NCBI GenBank assembly: GCA_030263395.1
Contig: SZOW01000016.1
Span: forward strand, 1-64,000
DNA from: QUBU01 sp014337915
GTDB taxonomy: Bacteria; Pseudomonadota; Gammaproteobacteria; Steroidobacterales; GCA-2729495
Length of the DNA stretch: 64,000 bases
Direction of reading: 5' to 3'
Under the pieces are notes generated by a model. That model was given only the letters and a program-made list of their open reading frames with translations. It had not been told where the DNA came from and ran no database searches. A program made the translations under genes and the position numbers. Shown here in pieces: positions 23,739 to 32,093 of the stretch (within the stretch, counting starts at the first letter, position 1; each line of letters begins with the position of its first letter).

Positions 23739-24974
23739 ATGAAGAAGACCTTTGTCGACGTGATGCTCGAGCTGCCGGTGGATGCCACGTTGCGCGACTT
23801 CCTGACCACCCACAGCCTGCCGGTGCCCCATGGCTTTGCCTGGGATGACACACCTGAGACCAGCCAGTTTCTGGTCGAAGCGGTTAAGGTCTGGCCCGAC
23901 ATTGCTGCCCGCGACCGGATGACAGCCAACCTCATGGCCAGCGTTCAGTTGGGCGATGCGGCAGGCAAGCAGGCGATGTTTGAGGCGGCCGTGGCCGATG
24001 GTGCTGCGCTGGCGGGCTTGGCGCTGTGTGCAAGTGACGTCCACCGTTCCTTCTGGCTCTACGTCCACCACCCGGCGCTGTTCGAGCGCGCCTATGACTT
24101 CAGCTTTTGGGAACAGCATGGGCAGCAGACGCAGCAATACGACCTTGGCTTGAAACGCCAACCGAACGGTTCGGATGCCAATCTGACAGCGTTGCGTCAT
24201 GCCATCTCGGCTTTCTACAAGCGCGAACTGCAATGCGGAGACGGCAGCGTGGCGCACTTGGTCGAGCGCAGTCCGGGGGTGTTCCTGTTGTCGGTCCATG
24301 TCAAGGACATGGCGATGCTGCGCCTGGAGTTTGAGGGAGCGACCCTGAAGCGCCGGGTCGGCAACCCCAACATTCACATGGTGCTGGAGTACGCCAAGTC
24401 CACCGGTGTCGTGCGCACGCTGGTGCGCGGCGGGGCAAAGTATCAGCAAATGCTGGTCGAGGCCTTCGCGGAGCATGTGCTGGGCGTGAAAGCAAGCGCT
24501 CACAAGATCAAGTCGCCGACTCTGGATCTGTCGATGCTGCGCACCGGGTTCGATGTGCCGGAGGTCTTTGAGGACGGTTTTTCGATGGTGCAGCTCAAGG
24601 CACTCACCCTGCTCAGCCCCGACACGGCGCTGAAGATCGAATGCACGGCGATGCAGTCCAGCCAGCAACGCTCGGTGCACGATTTGCTGAAGGAGAAACT
24701 CCCAGGCCCGCTGGAGGGTCAGTGGGCGGTGACAGCGGCACAGGTCAATCTCTATTACCCGCCCGAGCCGGGCAGGACTCGCCCCAAGGTGGTCACCATC
24801 GAAGTGACCAGCAAAGGGCGGCTGAACCTGCACAAGTTCGACGCCAAGATGCAGGCGCAACTGGAGGGTTACCTTGTCGCGGTGGGCATCTTGCAGAAGG
24901 GCCAGACCCTCAGTGCCCAGGAATTGCCGCCAGAGACCGACGCAGTCAGTTCATCATCGGCCTACGAGGACTGA
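23739..24974 (+). CDS. Cargo protein of unknown function, first of two
   Basis: A 411-residue soluble protein that I cannot place in a family. It starts MKKTFVDVMLELPVDATLRD, has a helical middle (HAISAFYKRELQCGDGSVAH) and a beta-like C-terminal region (VTAAQVNLYYPPEPGRTRPK; VVTIEVTSKGRLNLHKFDAK). No signal peptide, membrane segment or nucleotide-binding loop is visible. AAAGGA precedes ATG 23739. It is three bases from the next gene and transcribed from the promoter that faces the XRE repressor. A defence or element-maintenance role is only suggested by position. Confidence 0.72.
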   Translation: MKKTFVDVMLELPVDATLRDFLTTHSLPVPHGFAWDDTPETSQFLVEAVKVWPDIAARDRMTANLMASVQLGDAAGKQAMFEAAVADGAALAGLALCASDVHRSFWLYVHHPALFERAYDFSFWEQHGQQTQQYDLGLKRQPNGSDANLTALRHAISAFYKRELQCGDGSVAHLVERSPGVFLLSVHVKDMAMLRLEFEGATLKRRVGNPNIHMVLEYAKSTGVVRTLVRGGAKYQQMLVEAFAEHVLGVKASAHKIKSPTLDLSMLRTGFDVPEVFEDGFSMVQLKALTLLSPDTALKIECTAMQSSQQRSVHDLLKEKLPGPLEGQWAVTAAQVNLYYPPEPGRTRPKVVTIEVTSKGRLNLHKFDAKMQAQLEGYLVAVGILQKGQTLSAQELPPETDAVSSSSAYED

Positions 24975-24977
24975 TCA

Positions 24978-25928
24978 ATGGCGACGCACGATGCCTGGGC
25001 CTTGGTTTGCCGTCTGTTCGCGGGTGGCACGCCGGTACTGCGTGCCACGCTGTCGCCACGCGAGGTATCTGCTTTGTCTGTGCTCGGCAAAACGGTCAGG
25101 CCAGCAGTGCTGGATCAGTCTTTTGTGCTCTGCCCCCACTGCCAGCAGCATCGGGCGCAGGTCTGGAGTGACGGCCGGGGCGGTCGGATCTGCCGTTGCC
25201 CGGAGTGTGGCCAGGTGCCGGTCGAGGCAATCGATGGTGCGGCATTGGCCCTGGATGAAGACTGGCTGCGGCAGAAAATGCGCCTCGCGCTCGACATCGA
25301 GAGTCGCGACGACGTAGATGATTTGGGCGACGGTGCTTGGCGGCTCGGTAACGCCCGCCGATCTCCGGTCGTGCTGGCCCGAGATCTGACGAGAGTGCTG
25401 CATGAGCCGACCTTGCTGGATCGTGTCCGAGTTGCGGGTAGCAACATCCGAGTCATCACTCCCAGGCCGCGCACGACTCGTGGATCGCCATTCGGCTCAG
25501 GAGTGGAATGGCTGGCGCTGGAAGAACGATTCACGTTCTATGGCGGCGGGATCTCGTTCATCCCTTCGGCACCGTCTGCAGCGCCAGCAGTGGCCGATCC
25601 GGCCGCACCTGTGAACGGGCCATTCTCAGCGGACTTCAAGTGGGCGACGCTGCCGGACGTGCAGGCCACGCCGATCCGGTTCACCGATGGTCAGGCTAAG
25701 GTCTTCGAGTCGCTGTGGTCGTTCAAGGGAGTCGAGGTGGACGGAGAAAGGATCATGCAGCGCGCTGGCCAGAAGAGCGACAAGCCGATTGACCTGTTCA
25801 AGATCAAGTCGAAGGACAAGGGCAAGCCGGAGCACGAGGCTCGACTGGCGGCCTACGGAGCACTCGTCGTCACGCAGCAACGCGCAGGCTTGTATTCCAT
25901 GCCTTGCGCGGCGGCAGTGTTGGCGTGA
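24978..25928 (+). CDS. Zinc-ribbon cargo protein of unknown function, second of two
   Basis: A 316-residue protein. C52-x2-C55 and C74-x2-C77 (LCPHCQQH ... CRCPECGQ) form a likely zinc ribbon. A basic linker (RVITPRPRTTRGSPFGS) leads to a C-terminal block (IRFTDGQAKVFESLWSFKGV; KPIDLFKIKSKDKGKPEHEA) that looks like a winged helix. It probably binds nucleic acid together with the protein encoded just upstream. No known family recognised. The last gene before the tRNA. Confidence 0.72.
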   Translation: MATHDAWALVCRLFAGGTPVLRATLSPREVSALSVLGKTVRPAVLDQSFVLCPHCQQHRAQVWSDGRGGRICRCPECGQVPVEAIDGAALALDEDWLRQKMRLALDIESRDDVDDLGDGAWRLGNARRSPVVLARDLTRVLHEPTLLDRVRVAGSNIRVITPRPRTTRGSPFGSGVEWLALEERFTFYGGGISFIPSAPSAAPAVADPAAPVNGPFSADFKWATLPDVQATPIRFTDGQAKVFESLWSFKGVEVDGERIMQRAGQKSDKPIDLFKIKSKDKGKPEHEARLAAYGALVVTQQRAGLYSMPCAAAVLA

Positions 25929-25967
25929 CGGACTGCTGCTCCAAGCAAGCCCGACAACGAATGGCAA

Positions 25968-26014
25968 TGGCACGCGCACAAATCATGGTCGCAAAAGGCC
26001 ATGTGCGTGTGCCA
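25968..26014. repeat. Inverted repeat after the cargo operon
   Basis: TGGCACGCGCACA (25968-25980) and TGTGCGTGTGCCA (26002-26014) are inverted copies with one mismatch and a 21-base loop. It may end the cargo transcript or mark the element end. No T-run follows. The rest of 25929-26155 shows no convincing gene. Confidence 0.5.
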
Positions 26015-26155
26015 CGGCGAAGAAGTTAGCGCCGATTTCGAGAGAAGAGAGGGCGGAACGGAGCGCAACTGGGGATGTTCCTGCCAGACCACAGGACCCC
26101 GGTCGCACACGCAGAATGTGCGGGAACCCCGCGTGGCATGCGGGAAGCACAAATG

Positions 26156-26185
26156 AAAACGCCCAACTGAGAACAGTTGGGCGTT
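26156..26185 (-). terminator. Terminator of the tRNA-Ala gene
   Basis: GCCCAACT (26161-26168) and AGTTGGGC (26175-26182) form an 8-bp stem with a 6-base loop. AAAAC precedes and GTT follows, so the minus strand ends in a short U-run. It begins 10 bases after the tRNA 3' end. Confidence 0.8.
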
Positions 26186-26191
26186 GAATTT

Positions 26192-26267
<76 letters not shown>

Positions 26268-26339
26268 ACGCCCGTTTCCGGCGGCGGCAGTTTACCCGCC
26301 CGGCCAGGCCAAATCCATGCACCCGGCGCGGCCGGCGCC

Positions 26340-27194
26340 TCAGGTCGCGAGCACGCAGCGGCCGTGGTCGACCACCACCTGGTCCCGGGCCGGGACGCGG
26401 ACCCGGAAGGACAGCACATTGGCCTGCTGCCAGATGTCCAGCGCCAGCTGGTCGCCGGGATAGACGCCGCCGGTGAAGCGGCCCTCGAAGCTGGTGACCA
26501 GCGTCGGGTCGAAGTCGCAGATGACTTCCATGATGCCGCGGCAGGCCACGCCCAGCGTACAGAGGTTGTGCAGCACCGGCCCCGGCAGCCCGGCGCGGCG
26601 TGCCAGCCCGGGATCGGCGTGGATGGGGTGCATGTCGCCATTGAGGCGGTAGAGCAGCGCCTGTTCGGGCGCGATGGCGAGTTCGCAGCTGAAATCCGCG
26701 CTGCGTGCGGGCAGCGGCGGCGGTGCCGGGATGCTGCCCAGCGTCGCGCCACAGCCGCCATCACCACGGGCGAGGATGCCGCGCTCCACCGTGAATGCCG
26801 GCTGGTCGTCAGCGGCATGCCGTGCCTGGAGGCGCAGCATCACCAGGGTGCCAGTATCGACGCCGAGGTCATGGACTGCCGCCACCTCGCCATCCAGCAG
26901 CAGGTTGCCGGCCGGTGGCAGAGCACGCAGCAGCGTCAGGCGCTCGAAGGCCGGTACCAGGCGCGTTTCGTCCCAGCCGCAACCCTTGAGGAAACCGTTG
27001 CGGGCCAGCGCGCTGGCCAGGGTGGGCACCACCTTGAGGCCCACGCCCTCGAAGACGAAACCGAGCTCGCCGGCGCGTCCCGGGTTGCGGCCGAAGCCGA
27101 GGCTGAGGGCGTAGAGCAGTGCTTCGCGGCTGCCCCAGGCGAGGCGCTCGCCGCGGGCGCGCAGACCAATGAGGTGCTGCGGATCGATGCTCAC
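26340..27194 (-). CDS. MaoC-family (R)-specific enoyl-CoA hydratase-like protein
   Basis: A 284-residue double hot-dog protein. The hydratase-2 motif is Y-R-L-N-G-D-M-H-P-I-H-A-D-P, followed by A-G-L-P-G-P-V-L-H-N-L-C-T-L-G, with the catalytic Asp and His. The N-terminal half (LYALSLGFGRNPGRAGELGF) is the inactive hot-dog repeat of eukaryotic-type hydratase 2. It should hydrate trans-2-enoyl-CoA in fatty-acid or sterol side-chain breakdown. The GTG at 27194 overlaps the ferredoxin stop (GTGA); the longer frame to 27284 would run across the ferredoxin gene. Confidence 0.88.
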   Translation of the reverse strand: MSIDPQHLIGLRARGERLAWGSREALLYALSLGFGRNPGRAGELGFVFEGVGLKVVPTLASALARNGFLKGCGWDETRLVPAFERLTLLRALPPAGNLLLDGEVAAVHDLGVDTGTLVMLRLQARHAADDQPAFTVERGILARGDGGCGATLGSIPAPPPLPARSADFSCELAIAPEQALLYRLNGDMHPIHADPGLARRAGLPGPVLHNLCTLGVACRGIMEVICDFDPTLVTSFEGRFTGGVYPGDQLALDIWQQANVLSFRVRVPARDQVVVDHGRCVLAT

Positions 27195-27508
27195 TCGGCC
27201 GGGGCGATCACCAGTTCGATACCCTCGATGGCGGGGCTGACGCGGACCTGGCAGGCCAGCCTGGACTCGCCGGGGCGGTAGCACTCCGAGCTCTCGAGCA
27301 GCTCCATCTCGTCATCCTTGGCGGCCGGCAGCTTTGCCGCCCAGCCGGGCTCGACGAAGATGTGGCAGGTGGAGCAGGAGCACATGCCGCCACAGAGGGC
27401 TTCGAGGCCGTCGGCGACGTCGCGCAGCGGCTCCATCAGGGTGAGGCCTTCCTTCGCCTCGATTTCGAGCTTGCGGCCCTCGCGGTCCGTGACCTTGATC
27501 TTCGCCAT
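27191..27508 (-). CDS. [2Fe-2S] ferredoxin, adrenodoxin type
   Basis: A 105-residue electron carrier. The cluster ligands are C39, C45, C48 and C86, the C-x5-C-x2-C-xn-C layout of adrenodoxin/putidaredoxin-type ferredoxins. Such proteins feed cytochrome P450 or Rieske oxygenases. Its stop overlaps the start of the MaoC hydratase, so the pair may serve one degradation route, for example steroid or terpenoid side chains. That link is inference. AGGTGAGAC precedes ATG 27508. Confidence 0.93.
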   Translation of the reverse strand: MAKIKVTDREGRKLEIEAKEGLTLMEPLRDVADGLEALCGGMCSCSTCHIFVEPGWAAKLPAAKDDEMELLESSECYRPGESRLACQVRVSPAIEGIELVIAPAE

Positions 27509-27606
27509 GTCTCACCTGGAAAAAGGCTGGGTTTCCGAAGGCGGCGAAATATAGCACAGCCCCCGCAGCGCGACGCATGCGGGATAACCGAAGACGCCGG
27601 GAAATC

Positions 27607-27915
27607 TCAGGCCGAGCCGGCGTTTACGTCGTGGGGCGAGGCGTAGTAATCGCTGTCCTCGGCGAGCTGCCGCGCCTCCTCTACCAGCTTGCGCAGCCGG
27701 CGTTCGGCGGTGCTCACCTCAGCGCAGGATTCGCAGAACGGATCATCGCAGGGCTGACGGGAAAACAGCCAGAACTGGACTGCCCCGGCCAGCAGGCCGG
27801 AGGCGACCTCCCAGAGATCGGCGCTGCTGTCCTGGTCCAGCATGCGGTTGCCGAGCGCCACCACGCTCTCGGCCGCCTGGTCGAAGGGCGTTGCCGGCGG
27901 GTCCTTGCTGACCAT
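27607..27915 (-). CDS. Conserved small protein of unknown function
   Basis: A 102-residue protein, MVSKDPPATPFDQAAESVVA, with a central hydrophobic helix (VASGLLAGAVQFWLFSRQP) and C-D-D-P-F-C-E-S-C-A, three cysteines that could bind metal. The C-terminal helix (RRLRKLVEEARQLAEDSDYY) is charged. ATG 27915 is preceded by GAGGA and is preferred to 27942. No family recognised. Confidence 0.6.
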   Translation of the reverse strand: MVSKDPPATPFDQAAESVVALGNRMLDQDSSADLWEVASGLLAGAVQFWLFSRQPCDDPFCESCAEVSTAERRLRKLVEEARQLAEDSDYYASPHDVNAGSA

Positions 27916-28093
27916 CGCGGGAATCCTCGCTGGGCGGGCCACGCGCTGCGGCCCGGGGGCGCCATGCTACCCGATTGGCGGGCTCAGAAGCGCAGGACCG
28001 CCCCGGCGCTGACGCTGCCGCACATGCGATAGCCGACGAAGGGCGCCGCGGCAACGCGGGCGTCGCCCTGCCCTGCCAGGGCGGGCACTTGCG

Positions 28094-28825
28094 TCAGGCT
28101 CCCTTGCTGCCGCAGGCGGCAGCCCGCTGGATGATGGCAACGGCTTCATCGACATCGTCGACCAGGCTGAGCATGTCGAGTTCGCCGATGTCCACCGTGC
28201 CCTCGGCCACCAGCGTATCCAGCATGAATCCACGCAGTGACTGCCAGAACTGCCCGCCCATCGCCACCACCGGAAAGTTGCCGAGCTTGCGGGTCTGGAT
28301 CAGCGTCATCACCTCGAAGGCCTCATCGAGCGTACCGAAGCCACCGGGCATGACGACGAAGGCGCAGGAGTACTTCACCAGCATCACCTTGCGCAGGAAA
28401 AAGTGCTCGAACTCGACGAAGCGATCGAGGTAGGGATTCGGCTTCTGTTCCCGCGGCAGGCGGATGTTGCAGCCGAGGCTGACGCCCCCCGCCTCACGGG
28501 CACCGCGGTTGGCGGCTTCCATGATCCCCGGGCCACCACCGGTCATCACCGCAAAACCGGCGCGGGCGAGCGCTGACCCGAGTTTCCGGGTGGTTTCGTA
28601 GTAGGGATGGCCGGCGGCAAAGCGCGCCGAGCCGAACACCGTCACGCAGGGCCCGGTGAAGGCCAGAGACTCGAAGCCGCGGAGGATCTCGAGGAAGATG
28701 CGCACCGCGCTTTCCAGTTCCTCGCCCTGGTGACGGCGGCCGGCGAGGAAGTCCCGTTCGGCGTTCTCCACCGCGGCGAGCATCGGCATGCCCGCGCTCC
28801 CAACGTAGCGACCATTGCCTTCCAT
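28094..28825 (-). CDS. LOG-family (TIGR00730) nucleotide/cytokinin-related hydrolase
   Basis: A 243-residue Rossmann-fold protein. The motifs are GSARFAAGHPYYE, GGGPGIMEAANRGA and the LOG signature P-G-G-F-G-T-L-D-E-A-F-E-V. Family members release the base from nucleoside monophosphates (phosphoribohydrolase); this one is longer at the N terminus than the minimal enzyme. ATG 28825 has GAGGAG 8 bases upstream. The gene follows the histidine kinase by 10 bases and is probably in its operon. Confidence 0.88.
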   Translation of the reverse strand: MEGNGRYVGSAGMPMLAAVENAERDFLAGRRHQGEELESAVRIFLEILRGFESLAFTGPCVTVFGSARFAAGHPYYETTRKLGSALARAGFAVMTGGGPGIMEAANRGAREAGGVSLGCNIRLPREQKPNPYLDRFVEFEHFFLRKVMLVKYSCAFVVMPGGFGTLDEAFEVMTLIQTRKLGNFPVVAMGGQFWQSLRGFMLDTLVAEGTVDIGELDMLSLVDDVDEAVAIIQRAAACGSKGA

Positions 28826-28835
28826 CAGCTGCTCC

Positions 28836-30194
28836 TCAGGCTGGTGGCCGGCGCGGCAGCCGCACGCTGACCTCGGTTCCCGAGCCCAGCTCACTCGCCA
28901 GCGACAGTGTCCCGCCGTGGGCTTCGGCGATGCGCCGGCACAGGTAGAGCCCGAGGCCCAGGCCGCCGGTGGCGCGGCTGCGGGCCGGATCGGCGCGGTA
29001 GAACGGCTCGGTGGCCCGCGCCAGGTCGTGCGCGCTCATGCCCCGGCCCCGGTCCTGGACGCGGATCACCAGGTCCGTCCCCGTCGCCGCGACGGTGACT
29101 TCCACGGGCTGCCCATCGACCGGCGTGTAGCGCAGCGCGTTCTCCACCAGGTTGCGCACCAGAAGCCGCAGGCGTGTGGCATCGCCCGCCATGGACAGCG
29201 GTTCCGGCGGACACTCGAGGCGGATGCGGCCTGACGTCTCGGCGAAGTCGGTGCTGATGACGCTGGACACCAGCGCGGCCAGGTCCAGGTCCGCCACCTG
29301 CAGCTTGGAGTGGCGCGTATTGAGGCGCTCGCTCTCGAGGAGGTCGGCAATCAGCCGCTCCATCTCCTTGATGTCCTGCATCAGGTTGCCCTTGACGCTT
29401 TCGTCCTCGAGGAACTCCAGTGCTACCTTGGCGCGGGTCAGCGGCGAGCGCAGCTCGTGGCTGATGGCGAGCAGCAGCTGGCGTTTCGCCTCGAGCATCT
29501 CGCCGACGTCATCGGCCATGCGGTTGATGTCCGCGGCCAGTTCACCGAGGTCATCGCGGCGTGTGGTGGGGATGCGGTAGCTCAGGTCACCCTGGCCGAT
29601 GCGTGCGGCGCCCTCCTTGATCCAGCGGATCGGCCGCACCAGCCAGCGCACGGAGAAGTAGCAGCCCGACAGCACGAAGATCGCGAGGATGGCGACGGCC
29701 GGCGTGGCCAGGTCCGCCTGCGGGGTCTCGGAAAACTTCGGCGCCGCGAAGATGATCTCGTAGTCGCCATCGGTGATCTTGACGAAGGCGCGACGATGGA
29801 AGCGTGCCAGCTCCATGAGCTGCACCAGCCGGGTCCAGCCCTGGTGGTCGCTGTCCGCGTACGGCAGCAGGTACTCGCTCTTCTGGAAGGGAATGCGATC
29901 GAGCGGCGGGAAGGCGGGTGACGAGGACCAGTTGAGGTCGGGCCCCCGCAGCATGATGTCCATGGGCACCCTGCTGACGATGGCCTCGGCACGCTCGATG
30001 CTCGGCGGATTGCCGAGGTCTTTCAGTACGTAGTCGATGTGCAGGGCCATGTGCCCGCCGACCACCTCGCTCAGGTAGCCGGTGCCCCATACCAGGTCGA
30101 AGGTGTAGCGCGAGGCCACCACGTAGACGATCGAGGTGGCGAGAAACACGCCCAGCAGGCGCGCGGACAGCGAATGGGCGATCTGGCGGATCAC
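28836..30194 (-). CDS. Sensor histidine kinase
   Basis: A 452-residue membrane kinase. TM1 is near residues 12-30, a periplasmic sensor region spans about 31-162 and TM2 is near 163-183. HAMP is about 184-236 and the HisKA box LAISHELRSPLTRAK carries H246. The ATPase domain has NLVENALRY, DRGRGM and GLGLGL boxes. It should phosphorylate the response regulator encoded upstream. The GTG start overlaps that gene's stop (GTGA). The signal is unknown. Confidence 0.95.
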   Translation of the reverse strand: MIRQIAHSLSARLLGVFLATSIVYVVASRYTFDLVWGTGYLSEVVGGHMALHIDYVLKDLGNPPSIERAEAIVSRVPMDIMLRGPDLNWSSSPAFPPLDRIPFQKSEYLLPYADSDHQGWTRLVQLMELARFHRRAFVKITDGDYEIIFAAPKFSETPQADLATPAVAILAIFVLSGCYFSVRWLVRPIRWIKEGAARIGQGDLSYRIPTTRRDDLGELAADINRMADDVGEMLEAKRQLLLAISHELRSPLTRAKVALEFLEDESVKGNLMQDIKEMERLIADLLESERLNTRHSKLQVADLDLAALVSSVISTDFAETSGRIRLECPPEPLSMAGDATRLRLLVRNLVENALRYTPVDGQPVEVTVAATGTDLVIRVQDRGRGMSAHDLARATEPFYRADPARSRATGGLGLGLYLCRRIAEAHGGTLSLASELGSGTEVSVRLPRRPPA

Positions 30195-30892
30195 GGTGCG
30201 TCGGGCTCCGCGCCGACGAAGGTGTAGCCGGTGCCCCAGACGGTCTTGATGAAGCGCGGCTGGCGCGTGGTGTCGCGTAGCTTCTGCCGCAGGCGGCTCA
30301 CCAGGATGTCCACCGACCGCGAGAACAGCTGCGCGTCGATGCCACGCAGTTCATTGAGGATCTCGTCGCGGGTGAAGGTGCGACCCGGATGGCTGGCGAA
30401 CAGCACCAGCAGCTGGTACTCCATGGTGGTCAGCTCCAGGGCGCTGCCCTCGAGCTCCACCGCATGGCGCTCGAGGTTGATGTCCAGGTCGCGGAAGCGC
30501 AGCCGGCCCTGGCCAGCCGCCTCCTCGCGCGGTGCAGTGCGCCGCAGAACGTTCTGCACCCGCGCCACCAGCTCGCGCGGCTCGAAGGGCTTGGGCATGT
30601 AGTCGTCGGCGCCCAGCTCCAGGCCCACCACCCGGTCGGTCACGTCGCCGCGCGCGGTGAGCATGATGATGGGCACGGCACTCTCACGGCGGATCTCGCG
30701 GCAGACCTGGAAGCCGTCCTGATCGGGCAGCATGACGTCGAGGATCACCAGGTCCGGCCGGTCCTTCTTCAGGCGCTCCAGGCCCAGCGCGGGGTGGTTC
30801 GCGGCGATGAGGTCCAGGTCGAAACGCCGGAAATAGGCGCCGAGCAGCTCGCCCAGTTTCTCGTCGTCATCGATCAGGAGAATTCGTGGCAT
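30191..30892 (-). CDS. OmpR-family response regulator
   Basis: A 233-residue regulator. The receiver domain has the acidic pocket DDD at 8-10, phosphoacceptor D52 (LVILDVMLPDQDG), T in the LTARG segment and K in MPKPFEPREL. The C-terminal winged helix ends KTVWGTGYTFVGAEPDAP. It is the first gene of an operon with the kinase and LOG genes. Three phased GTTAC boxes about 115 bases upstream are candidate binding sites. It resembles RstA/CpxR-type proteins, but I do not assign a name. Confidence 0.95.
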   Translation of the reverse strand: MPRILLIDDDEKLGELLGAYFRRFDLDLIAANHPALGLERLKKDRPDLVILDVMLPDQDGFQVCREIRRESAVPIIMLTARGDVTDRVVGLELGADDYMPKPFEPRELVARVQNVLRRTAPREEAAGQGRLRFRDLDINLERHAVELEGSALELTTMEYQLLVLFASHPGRTFTRDEILNELRGIDAQLFSRSVDILVSRLRQKLRDTTRQPRFIKTVWGTGYTFVGAEPDAP

Positions 30893-31004
30893 GGTTCACA
30901 GTTTCACGGCGAATCAGCCCGTATCGTACGCGCCCGTGCGTTGCTGCGGCCCCGCAGCGTGATGCGGGGCCATTGTAGCCCCTGGGTCGGCAGCAGGTGC
31001 CGTC

Positions 31005-31030
31005 GTTACAAAGTGTTACAGGCAGTTACG
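31005..31030. promoter_or_regulatory. Three GTTAC boxes in 10-bp phase
   Basis: GTTACA at 31005 and 31015 and GTTACG at 31025 repeat exactly every 10 bases, between the response-regulator gene and the small membrane peptide gene. OmpR-family regulators bind such head-to-tail repeats; TACA-N4-GTTACA resembles the RstA box. A TGACAT/TGTCA palindrome follows. Confidence 0.65.
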
Positions 31031-31113
31031 CCCCTGACATGAAACTGTCATGGAGCGACGATAGCCTTTCATCCGCAACAGGAAACAAGGCAAAAATCTG
31101 AAGGAGAAGGGTT

Positions 31114-31221
31114 GTGTTCAGCGAATCCAGGACTGCGGGTGAACGATTCAACGAGCTGGTGGTGGTCGCCATCGCGGCGTTCTTTCCGCTGGTGTTCTTC
31201 CTCGCCCTCGTCGGCAACTGA
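31114..31221 (+). CDS. 35-residue single-span membrane peptide
   Basis: GTG at 31114 has a strong AAGGAG site 7 bases upstream. The peptide starts FSESRTAGERFNELVVVA (after the initiator) and continues into a hydrophobic segment (AIAAFFPLVFFLALVGN). It has one likely membrane helix of about 20 residues and no signal cleavage site. It diverges from the response-regulator gene, with the GTTAC boxes between them. It could be a target or modulator of the kinase. No family recognised. Confidence 0.65.
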   Translation: MFSESRTAGERFNELVVVAIAAFFPLVFFLALVGN

Positions 31222-31239
31222 TCCCACCAGCTGTCGCCA

Positions 31240-32064
31240 TCAACGCCGCGGCGCCCAGCGCCCGCGGCTGTCCGCCATCTGCCCGGTGCCGATGCGCATC
31301 TCCAGCCGCCGGTTGAACTCCGTCTCTCCGAGAACCCGCCGGGGCAGCACGTTCATCGGATCCGTGCGATAGCCGAGGTCGCGCACCGTGTAGTCATAGG
31401 CCTGCTGCGCGGCACGCTCCTCCTCCGGCACCGGCTCGGCATCGTCGAGCCAGCCAAACCAGCGATCGACGAAACCACCGAGGAATTTCTCGCAGGTGGA
31501 GATGTTGGCGTCGTTCAGTTCGGCATGCGAGCTGACCGCCACCGGCGACATCAGCGCACGCAGGTAGGTGCCGTGGCTGACGAAGCGCGTCCACTGCGGG
31601 TCGCTGCGGAACTGCAGGAACCCGGCATTTGCCGGCTCGTAGTACTTCTGCAGGTAATCCGGGTTGGTGCGCAGGTCCACCCGCGGGATGTATTCGGCAT
31701 AGAAGTACAGCCGCGGGATGGTGCCGAAGATCACGCAAAGGTGGGGCACGCGATTCTGCTGGCTGAGAAACACCGTGGCGTTCATGTCGAGGATGCTGGC
31801 CTTGCGGTTGCCGATCCAGGAATGCACCAGCCAGTCCACCTCCGGCCCGGTATAGCCCCAGAAACCGCCCTCGAGCTGTCCGTCGGGCGAGGTCCAGTAG
31901 TCCTGCCCGGCATTCTGCGGATGCCGCTCGACGGGAAAGCGCGCCCTGACGCGCTCGACGATCCGCGCATGGATGCCGACGCAGCGCTCCCAGGCGCGCG
32001 ACACATCGACGGCGGGATTTTCCGCCAGGAACTCCATGATGGTCCTGGTTTCTGCTTTGCCCAT
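31240..32064 (-). CDS. Protein of unknown function, possibly RCC-reductase/bilin-reductase-like
   Basis: A 274-residue soluble protein. Notable blocks are EGGFWGYTGPEVDWLVHSWI, HLCVIFGTIPRLYFYAEYIP and SPVAVSSHAELNDANISTCE. The last two recall ferredoxin-dependent red-chlorophyll-catabolite/bilin reductases, but I cannot confirm it by motif. If right, it would take electrons from a ferredoxin such as those encoded nearby. ATG 32064 has GGAG at a good distance; a GTG at 32094 overlapping the transporter stop is an alternative. Confidence 0.6.
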   Translation of the reverse strand: MGKAETRTIMEFLAENPAVDVSRAWERCVGIHARIVERVRARFPVERHPQNAGQDYWTSPDGQLEGGFWGYTGPEVDWLVHSWIGNRKASILDMNATVFLSQQNRVPHLCVIFGTIPRLYFYAEYIPRVDLRTNPDYLQKYYEPANAGFLQFRSDPQWTRFVSHGTYLRALMSPVAVSSHAELNDANISTCEKFLGGFVDRWFGWLDDAEPVPEEERAAQQAYDYTVRDLGYRTDPMNVLPRRVLGETEFNRRLEMRIGTGQMADSRGRWAPRR

Positions 32065-32093
32065 TTTCCACTGCTCCAGGTCAGGCTTCGACA

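Larger units (their letters stand above)
1..26155. mobile_element. Prophage or phage-derived integrative element, left end outside the window
   Basis: This stretch carries phage head, packaging, replication, recombination, serine recombinase and repressor-type genes with short, overlapping start/stop junctions. Its base composition is visibly less G+C-rich than the chromosome to the right. The left boundary is off the window, because the head module is cut inside the capsid protease gene. The right boundary is inferred to lie between the last cargo gene (ends 25928) and the tRNA-Ala gene, before the tRNA terminator at 26156. No attachment-site repeat can be shown from one end alone. No tail genes are visible, so whether the element is a complete phage is unknown. 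Confidence 0.85.

Noticed and set aside
28836..30892. Naming the two-component pair RstAB
   Set aside because: The upstream boxes resemble the RstA site, but the sensor region does not resemble RstB enough to assign the name.
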